DNA of 10,866 nt. Source: Candidatus Saccharimonadota bacterium (lineage in GTDB: Bacteria > Patescibacteriota > Saccharimonadia > Saccharimonadales > Saccharimonadaceae). Under the pieces are notes generated by a model, which was not told where the DNA came from, did no database searches, and saw only the letters and a list, made by a program, of their open reading frames with translations. Shown here in pieces: positions 7,430 through 10,866 of the stretch (within the stretch, counting starts at the first letter, position 1; every line of letters starts with the position of its first letter). The stretch spans positions 1 through 10,866 of the forward strand of contig JAFWNO010000034.1 in the NCBI GenBank assembly GCA_017510305.1. The letters run 5' to 3'. The translations under genes and the position numbers were made by a program.

Positions 7430-7666
7430 TTATATTATTTTACCACGATTTTGATAAACATATGCCAAATCTACGTTATATTTTTTTACTTCTCTTGCTA
7501 CTACCCTATTTAAATCTGCTTCCGTAATCATCGTCCGCTTCTTTGCCCACTTTTCCACCTCTGTCACGACTCTATCCGCTAAAAGTTCCGCCGCCCCAAG
7601 CTGTATTCCTAAAACCTTAGATTCTCTCAGCAACTCTTCCTTTAGTTTATTCTTAGAAAATTTCAT
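7430..7666 (-). CDS. Small protein resembling an ATP-cone domain
   Basis: A 78-residue, Lys/Glu-rich helical protein without membrane segments or Cys. The order of helices and the pattern KLKEELLRES...AELLADRVVTEVEKW...ITEADLNRVVAREVKKYNVDLAYVYQNRG resembles the ATP-cone (NrdR/ribonucleotide-reductase N-terminal nucleotide sensor), especially the closing segment equivalent to V-A-Y-x-x-x-Y-R. The first strand of that domain, with the conserved Lys-Arg-Asp-Gly, is missing, so nucleotide binding is uncertain. Its ATG overlaps the stop of the upstream membrane-protein gene (ATGA, 7663-7666), and AAGGTGA eight bases before it is a good ribosome-binding site; the two products are probably made in a fixed ratio. 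It could be a soluble regulator or adaptor of the operon. The family call is tentative. Confidence 0.8.
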   Translation of the reverse strand: MKFSKNKLKEELLRESKVLGIQLGAAELLADRVVTEVEKWAKKRTMITEADLNRVVAREVKKYNVDLAYVYQNRGKII

Positions 7667-8358
7667 TGCCCTATCACCTTAAATGCCAATATATATATGC
7701 CAAGCACCAAGAATAGTATTCCAGACATCACCCTCAAGAAATTCTTATTTTTATTACGCCAACGCTGCACATCCACCACTGTCTTCCCATGGCGGATAGC
7801 GTATCGCAGTATGATTAGCGGCAAGATGGAAATGACTGTGTATAATACTACCGCAATCCCTCTCCACACATCCGGCAGGCAGAGAATTGCATTGGCACTC
7901 ACCAACATCAATACCAGCGTAAACGGCATTTCCGCAAAACATGCCAAAAGCCCCAAAGAAAATGCTTCAGTGTCGCTTTCTGTAAGTTTTGCTCGTTTGT
8001 CAATGTATTTTGCTACGATTTTTGGCAGCCAAAGTTCCGTTGTTCGGCCACGTCGATAGTAAAAAAACCACATAATAATAGCCAATAGCACGATAACAAC
8101 GGTTATGATTATAAGTGACAGGGGTGAAAGACAACCATTAGCGACTACCGCCAGTATGAAACACGCTGATGCTAAAATTAAGAAATTCATCAGTCCCACC
8201 CCTGATATAAAGCTCCCAACAAGATTTTTTGTCTTTTTTTGGACATGTTTACCAAGGCTTGCGTGATATAACAATAAGAGGCATCCTAGCCCAAGCTGCA
8301 AAGTTGCGTGCGCTACCCCTGATAACACCACAATCCCCAAATCCACTAAGTCGATCAT
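7663..8358 (-). CDS. Six-helix membrane protein, CcdA/DsbD-like layout
   Basis: A 231-residue protein with six probable membrane helices (about 8-32, 48-71, 78-100, 133-158, 167-186, 206-226) and a basic loop between helices three and four. Cys26 lies in helix 1 and Cys140 in helix 4 (LLACFAEMP), an internally symmetric placement like the CcdA/DsbD-beta family, whose paired cysteines in helices 1 and 4 carry electrons across the membrane. Length also fits CcdA. Against this, the usual Pro-Cys context is absent, and other six-helix transporter families (LysE-type) share the hydropathy. Additional Cys are at 66, 76 and 160. It leads the operon, with its start fixed by a -10 box six bases upstream (leaderless), and overlaps the next gene by four bases. 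Co-transcription with a flavoprotein suits an electron-transfer role, which is inference. Confidence 0.85.
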   Translation of the reverse strand: MIDLVDLGIVVLSGVAHATLQLGLGCLLLLYHASLGKHVQKKTKNLVGSFISGVGLMNFLILASACFILAVVANGCLSPLSLIIITVVIVLLAIIMWFFYYRRGRTTELWLPKIVAKYIDKRAKLTESDTEAFSLGLLACFAEMPFTLVLMLVSANAILCLPDVWRGIAVVLYTVISILPLIILRYAIRHGKTVVDVQRWRNKNKNFLRVMSGILFLVLGIYILAFKVIGQ

Positions 8359-8364
8359 GCTTAT

Positions 8365-8393
8365 ATTATATCACGCTAACGCTTGCGCAGCAA
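8365..8393 (-). promoter_or_regulatory. Promoter of the - strand operon (leaderless start)
   Basis: On the - strand TTGCTG (8393-8388) is followed after 17 bases by TATAAT (8370-8365), preceded by TGA as an extended -10. Six bases then lead to the ATG at 8358, so the transcript should begin at or next to the start codon. The same TGATATAAT plus six-base layout is found in front of the gene at 951. Confidence 0.75.
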
Positions 8394-8411
8394 ACGGCGT
8401 TTTGCTAGACT
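8383..8411 (+). promoter_or_regulatory. Divergent promoter of the lamin-tail surface protein gene
   Basis: TTGCGC (8383-8388) and TAGACT (8406-8411) are 17 bases apart, with TGC giving an extended -10. The ATG at 8419 begins eight positions after the -10, again pointing to a leaderless or nearly leaderless mRNA. Its -35 abuts and shares one base with the -35 of the opposing promoter. Confidence 0.5.
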
Positions 8412-8418
8412 TGCCACC

Positions 8419-9873
8419 ATGAAAAAGTTTCAAATTGGCTTGGCCATAACAAGTTGTCTAATATGTAATCTACTTAATGCGCTTGTTGTCTTCGCGGATG
8501 ACCGTTTAGATGGCTCAGACTATCCAGTTTCAGAAACTTTTTCAGAGACACAAAATTACGGCTCGGTATCGTCGCCACTTCTCCTTAAGGCGGTTAATCC
8601 GGGCTACAGTATAGAGGGCATCCAAAACGTCGGTGAATTTATTGAGCTAATAAATCTCGCCGACGGCTCTTCTCCTCTTCCACTGGCCGGCTATGCCTTA
8701 CGCTACACTACTAAATCCGGAACTATTTCTGACCTCTACGTTTTTCCGGAAGGCAGCCAAATGGTCGGCAAGACTTTACTGCTTCGGCTGGCTAGCTCAC
8801 CAGAGGCCAGCCAGGCAGACTTAACCTATACCAAGACCTTGGCCTTAGACGCAGGCCCACTAGAGTTAGTTAAAGACTCGGAGGTAATTAATAGTGTCTG
8901 CTGGACGGGTGCCAGTGACTGCTTACAAAAGTTCACCAATAAATCAGGCTCTCGCACTACTATCGTTCAAGATCTTGGTACTAAGGTTTTTTCTCACGTC
9001 CCCATCGACGATTATCAGCCCGCCTTCGATGTAGATTCCCCCAGTTACCTCCCTCCCCCTGCCGACGAAGACGCCGAGCCTCTCGAGCCTAAATGTCGTG
9101 GCCTTGAATTTTCCGAGATTCTCACTTATTACGACAGCGACAAGTCCGAGCAATTCATCGAGCTATTCAACGGTTCTGATGATACTATTGATATTTTCGG
9201 CTGCGCCATCCGCTATAAAAATAAATCATATTCACTTTTCGGTACTATTGATAGTGGCGCTTACTATGTCTACCGCCCAGAGGTTACCCTTACCAAGAAT
9301 CCCACTACCAAAAATATTTATGAATTAATTGATATCACTGGCGATGTCTTAGACACTCTCACCTTACCTAAAGGCCAGAAAAAGTCCACTTCCTATGCCC
9401 AGTTTGGATATCTAGACGGAGCAGAGAACTGGCTCGTCACCTACAGTCTCACCCCAGGCGAAATGAATACTTACCAGCAATATCGCACCTGCCCCGAGGG
9501 TAAAGTCATTAATGAAGAAACTGGGAATTGTGTCAAAGCCGCCACTATCGCCGAAGTTAAAGATTGCCCCGCCGGTAAATATCGAAACCCCCTCACTGGT
9601 CGCTGTAAATCCATTGAGGAAGACGGCGTTCTCGCCCCTTGTAAAGAAGGCTACGAGCGTAATCCCGAAACCGGTCGTTGCCGCAAAATCAGGAATAACG
9701 ACGGCGCCGCCTACCCCCTCATCCCCACCACCGCCAGCGAAAAGACAAGTTTCATCGCCGGCCTCGCCATCTCTGCCGTCCTCGCCGTTGGTATCGCCTA
9801 CATTCTCCTCCAATACCGCCCCGAAATCTCCCATTTCCTCAAAAACCACTTCAAAAGAAAGGGAAAACAATGA
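8419..9873 (+). CDS. Membrane-anchored surface protein with lamin-tail-like domains and Cys repeats
   Basis: The ATG at 8419 is preferred over an in-frame TTG at 8383 because it opens directly on a signal peptide (MKKFQIGLAITSCLICNLLNA, cut near residue 26) and lies just after a -10 box. The 484-residue product has two domains that look like the lamin-tail fold: about 53-185 (GEFIELINLAD, LAGYALRY) and about 227-352 (EQFIELFNGSDDTIDIFGCAIRY, TPGEMN). Three 25-residue repeats follow at 358-432 with the pattern C-x2-G-x7-G-x-C. A membrane helix at about 444-464 ends in a basic tail (KNHFKRKGKQ). It should sit outside the cell, held by the C-terminal helix, with the Cys repeats as a disulfide-braced stalk. 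Bacterial lamin-tail domains are usually on secreted or surface proteins and nucleases; no catalytic residues are evident here. The exact ligand is unknown. Confidence 0.9.
   Translation: MKKFQIGLAITSCLICNLLNALVVFADDRLDGSDYPVSETFSETQNYGSVSSPLLLKAVNPGYSIEGIQNVGEFIELINLADGSSPLPLAGYALRYTTKSGTISDLYVFPEGSQMVGKTLLLRLASSPEASQADLTYTKTLALDAGPLELVKDSEVINSVCWTGASDCLQKFTNKSGSRTTIVQDLGTKVFSHVPIDDYQPAFDVDSPSYLPPPADEDAEPLEPKCRGLEFSEILTYYDSDKSEQFIELFNGSDDTIDIFGCAIRYKNKSYSLFGTIDSGAYYVYRPEVTLTKNPTTKNIYELIDITGDVLDTLTLPKGQKKSTSYAQFGYLDGAENWLVTYSLTPGEMNTYQQYRTCPEGKVINEETGNCVKAATIAEVKDCPAGKYRNPLTGRCKSIEEDGVLAPCKEGYERNPETGRCRKIRNNDGAAYPLIPTTASEKTSFIAGLAISAVLAVGIAYILLQYRPEISHFLKNHFKRKGKQ
9490..9714 (+). repeat. Three tandem 25-codon Cys repeats inside the surface protein
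   Basis: Units start at 9490, 9565 and 9640, exactly 75 bases apart. They read CPEGKVINEETGNC, CPAGKYRNPLTGRC and CKEGYERNPETGRC, each followed by an 11-residue linker. Each unit has two Cys 13 residues apart and a conserved Gly and Thr-Gly. The third linker is Asn/Asp-rich and leads to the membrane helix. The DNA copies differ widely, so the duplication is old or maintained by selection on the protein. Confidence 0.9.
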
Positions 9874-9876
9874 AGT

Positions 9877-9906
9877 TTTACATAAGCCCAAAACATGTGT
9901 TATAAT
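9877..9906 (+). promoter_or_regulatory. Strong promoter of the structured leader
   Basis: TTTACA (9877-9882) and TATAAT (9901-9906) with an 18-base spacer and TGT as extended -10. The predicted start is about 9913, which coincides with the first base of the long leader helix at 9914. It starts just after the stop of the preceding gene, with no terminator visible in between. Confidence 0.75.
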
Positions 9907-9913
9907 GAGATTA

Positions 9914-10079
9914 GGAAACAAATTTAGCAATAGATAAAGGCATCGCTTTTATAGTATTTGAAAATTTATTATATTTCTCAAAGTCGGGAAGCAAACTACA
10001 TTAAATATTAAAATGGTGTCACGAACACCTCACAATCAGTGTTTAATGTAGTTAGATGCTTATTGCTAGGTTTGTTTCC
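9914..10079. repeat. 19-bp terminal inverted repeats bounding the leader's first domain
   Basis: GGAAACAAATTTAGCAATA (9914-9932) is complementary to 10061-10079 over 19 positions, two of them G-T. The pairing resumes with GCATC (9940-9944) against GATGC (10055-10059). As RNA this is a closing helix. As DNA it could be the ends of a 166-bp MITE-like element, but no target-site duplication is seen. The right arm can instead pair with 9985-9996 (CGGGAAGCAAAC) through one bulge. Confidence 0.8.
9994..10053 (+). other. Internal leader hairpin with pairing-competent loop
   Basis: AACTACATTAAA (9994-10005) pairs perfectly with 10042-10053, and four more pairs (two wobbles) extend it to 16 bp. The 28-base loop holds AAAATGGTGTCACGAA (10010-10025), whose GGTGT can fold back on ACACC (10025-10029). 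The same loop is complementary to 10085-10100, which would make a pseudoknot. Confidence 0.75.
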
Positions 10080-10089
10080 GAAGTTTCGT

Positions 10090-10135
10090 GGCACCATTTT
10101 AGTTGGCTCAAATACCTCCAAACTAAAATGGTGCC
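10090..10135 (+). other. 15-bp hairpin ahead of the ribosome-binding site
   Basis: GGCACCATTTTAGTT (10090-10104) and AACTAAAATGGTGCC (10121-10135) are perfect inverted repeats, with two more G-C pairs possible past a bulged A. The loop region contains ACCTCC (10114-10119), complementary to GGAGGT at the Shine-Dalgarno. The left arm is also the partner of 10007-10025, so the two structures are mutually exclusive. Confidence 0.85.
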
Positions 10136-10175
10136 GGCGAGGCGAAAGGTAAAAGTAAGGAGGTCTTGCCAATGA
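10128..10175 (+). CDS. Possible 15-codon upstream ORF coupled to the next gene
   Basis: ATG at 10128, inside the 3' arm of the 15-bp hairpin, opens a frame reading MVPARRKVKVRRSCQ. Its TGA at 10173-10175 overlaps the ATG of the surface protein gene (ATGA). Such overlaps allow translational coupling. There is no Shine-Dalgarno in front of it, and the short length makes chance likely. Confidence 0.2.
   Translation: MVPARRKVKVRRSCQ
10136..10170 (+). promoter_or_regulatory. Shine-Dalgarno and its enclosing stem
   Basis: AAGGAGG (10157-10163) is a full Shine-Dalgarno eight bases before the ATG at 10172, by far the best in the window. GGCGAGGC (10136-10143) can pair with 10163-10170 (two wobbles), placing the Shine-Dalgarno mostly in the loop of a stem that starts directly after the preceding hairpin. 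Confidence 0.8.
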
Positions 10176-10866
10176 GCAACAAACATCAACAATTAAAATT
10201 ACATCAGAGTTTCATTTTTAATCCCAAGCATTATAGATTATTCGCGCTTGGGCTTTTTGCGTTTTTATGTGCGTATGTCGTCGCCAGCACTCTTACGCCC
10301 GTCCGCGAGTCCGATGCTAGCACCGTAGAAATTACCAATAATACCACAGACTATTTCATCCGTATCACTTCTGCCGATAATCTCCCAATGTCCGTAGAGG
10401 CCAAGCCCACCGGCCAGCTTGCCTATGCTGCTGATACTGTCAATATCGTCACCAATTCAGATAATGGCTATAAACTATATGTATCTACTTCCGGTAATGA
10501 TAATAATATTTATCAAAACGGTAGTTCCTCCACTGCTTCAGAGGGCTATTTCCAGCCATCTACCGGTACAGTTACCTCTCCAGTTGCTCTCATTCAAAAC
10601 TCTTGGGGCTTTGCCCTTAATAAAACTCAATCTACTTCCATTTCAACTGCTTTTGCTAATGCATCAGAATATGTCAATGAAACAGGCGCTCCTACCACCA
10701 GTTCCACTTGGGCCGGTGTCCCTACCTATGCCAATTCAGACCAAGCCAAGATTTCCGAATCTTCCGAGGCCAATGCTCCAGATGGTTATAATCTAGATAT
10801 TTATTATGGCGTAGATGCCAGTACTACTCTTCCTGATGGTAATTATAGTACCGAGGTGACATATAC
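10172..10866 (+). CDS. Surface protein, N-terminal part (3' end outside window)
   Basis: An open frame of 231 codons runs from the ATG at 10172 to the window end without a stop. The start is fixed by the perfect Shine-Dalgarno at 10157-10163. The chain begins with a long basic N-region (MSNKHQQLKLHQSFIFNPKH) and a membrane helix or signal segment at about 22-42 (LFALGLFAFLCAYVVASTL). An extracytoplasmic domain rich in Ser, Thr, Asn and Tyr follows, with beta-type segments (GYKLYVSTSGND, WGFALNKT, NYSTEVTYT). The layout SDNGYKLYVS...NSWGFALN...GYNLDIYYGVD...GNYSTEVTYT suggests one sandwich domain, a pattern I associate with long Patescibacteria surface proteins, though no family is confirmed. 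No Cys occur after the signal region. It is the only gene here with a long structured leader, so its amount is probably controlled after transcription starts. Adhesin or host-contact function would be inference. Confidence 0.88.
   Translation, partial: MSNKHQQLKLHQSFIFNPKHYRLFALGLFAFLCAYVVASTLTPVRESDASTVEITNNTTDYFIRITSADNLPMSVEAKPTGQLAYAADTVNIVTNSDNGYKLYVSTSGNDNNIYQNGSSSTASEGYFQPSTGTVTSPVALIQNSWGFALNKTQSTSISTAFANASEYVNETGAPTTSSTWAGVPTYANSDQAKISESSEANAPDGYNLDIYYGVDASTTLPDGNYSTEVTY

Larger units (their letters stand above)
9913..10171 (+). promoter_or_regulatory. About 260-nt highly structured 5' leader, unknown class
   Basis: Between the promoter and the ATG at 10172 lie at least five strong pairing units. 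These are a 19-bp closing helix (9914-9932 with 10061-10079), extended by GCATC/GATGC, and a 16-bp hairpin (9994-10009 with 10038-10053) holding a small GGTGT/ACACC stem. A 15-bp hairpin (10090-10104 with 10121-10135) and an 8-bp stem around the Shine-Dalgarno (10136-10143 with 10163-10170) follow. An alternative 19-bp pairing (10007-10025 with 10085-10103) excludes the 15-bp hairpin. The stretch 9945-9993 is AT-rich and mostly unpaired. No T-run follows the last hairpin, so control is more likely at translation than termination. I do not recognise a known riboswitch, T-box, tmRNA, SRP or RNase P signature. Confidence 0.75.

Noticed and set aside
8383..8418. TTG start giving 12 extra residues before the lamin-tail protein
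   Set aside because: It would overlap the promoter boxes and put Arg-rich residues before a clean signal peptide that starts at the ATG at 8419.
9412..9930. 172-codon - strand frame opposite the Cys-repeat region
   Set aside because: Gly/Phe/Val-rich low-complexity product caused by codon bias of the true + strand gene; it also runs through the + strand promoter.
10120..10145. T-box-like sequence (TGGTGCCGGCG) in the leader
   Set aside because: It lacks the conserved TGGTACC-type core and a specifier stem, and the downstream gene is a surface protein, not an aminoacyl-tRNA synthetase or amino-acid gene.
9913..10171. Retron or diversity-generating element RNA
   Set aside because: The terminal helix is suggestive, but no reverse transcriptase, template repeat or variable repeat is present in the window.
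1..10866. CRISPR array
   Set aside because: No regularly spaced direct repeats; the only periodic unit is the 75-base protein-coding repeat at 9490-9714.

Overview
The window reads like part of a small-genome Patescibacteria/CPR chromosome, most likely Saccharibacteria (TM7). This is inference, from a minor-pilin operon with large pseudopilins, several Asn/Ser/Thr-rich surface proteins with single membrane anchors, and leaderless promoters. TGA serves as a stop (at 7663 and 9873), so the code is standard and the TGA-recoded lineages (Absconditabacteria/Gracilibacteria) are unlikely.

Region 1 (1-4880, + strand): the C-terminal part of a large surface protein, then a near-perfect extended -10 promoter and four overlapping or tightly packed genes with type IV prepilin-like N-termini. 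Their order and N-termini resemble the FimT-PilV-PilW-PilX minor-pilin set that primes pilus assembly and forms the pilus tip.

Region 2 (4881-5122): an initiator tRNA-fMet with its own consensus promoter. A long imperfect hairpin starts inside the tRNA CCA end, and a strong intrinsic terminator follows.

Region 3 (5123-8358, - strand): a four-gene operon from one leaderless promoter. It encodes a six-helix membrane protein with paired membrane cysteines (CcdA/DsbD-like in layout), a 78-residue protein resembling an ATP-cone, a flavin-dependent pyridine-nucleotide oxidoreductase that has lost its redox disulfide, and an exported two-anchor membrane protein of unknown function.

Region 4 (8359-10866, + strand): a divergent promoter pair shares the -35 area. 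It drives the operon above and a surface protein with two lamin-tail-like domains, three 25-residue Cys repeats and a C-terminal anchor. Next comes an intergenic stretch of about 300 bases with a strong promoter and a roughly 260-nt leader. The leader is packed with long and mutually exclusive base-pairing segments, including a possible anti-Shine-Dalgarno. It ends at a perfect Shine-Dalgarno in front of another surface protein that runs off the window. This leader is the best candidate for an undescribed regulatory RNA.

Across the window, operon-leading genes tend to start about 6-7 nt after a GATATAAT-type -10 box (leaderless mRNA). Internal genes have Shine-Dalgarno sequences, and only the last surface protein has a long structured leader.
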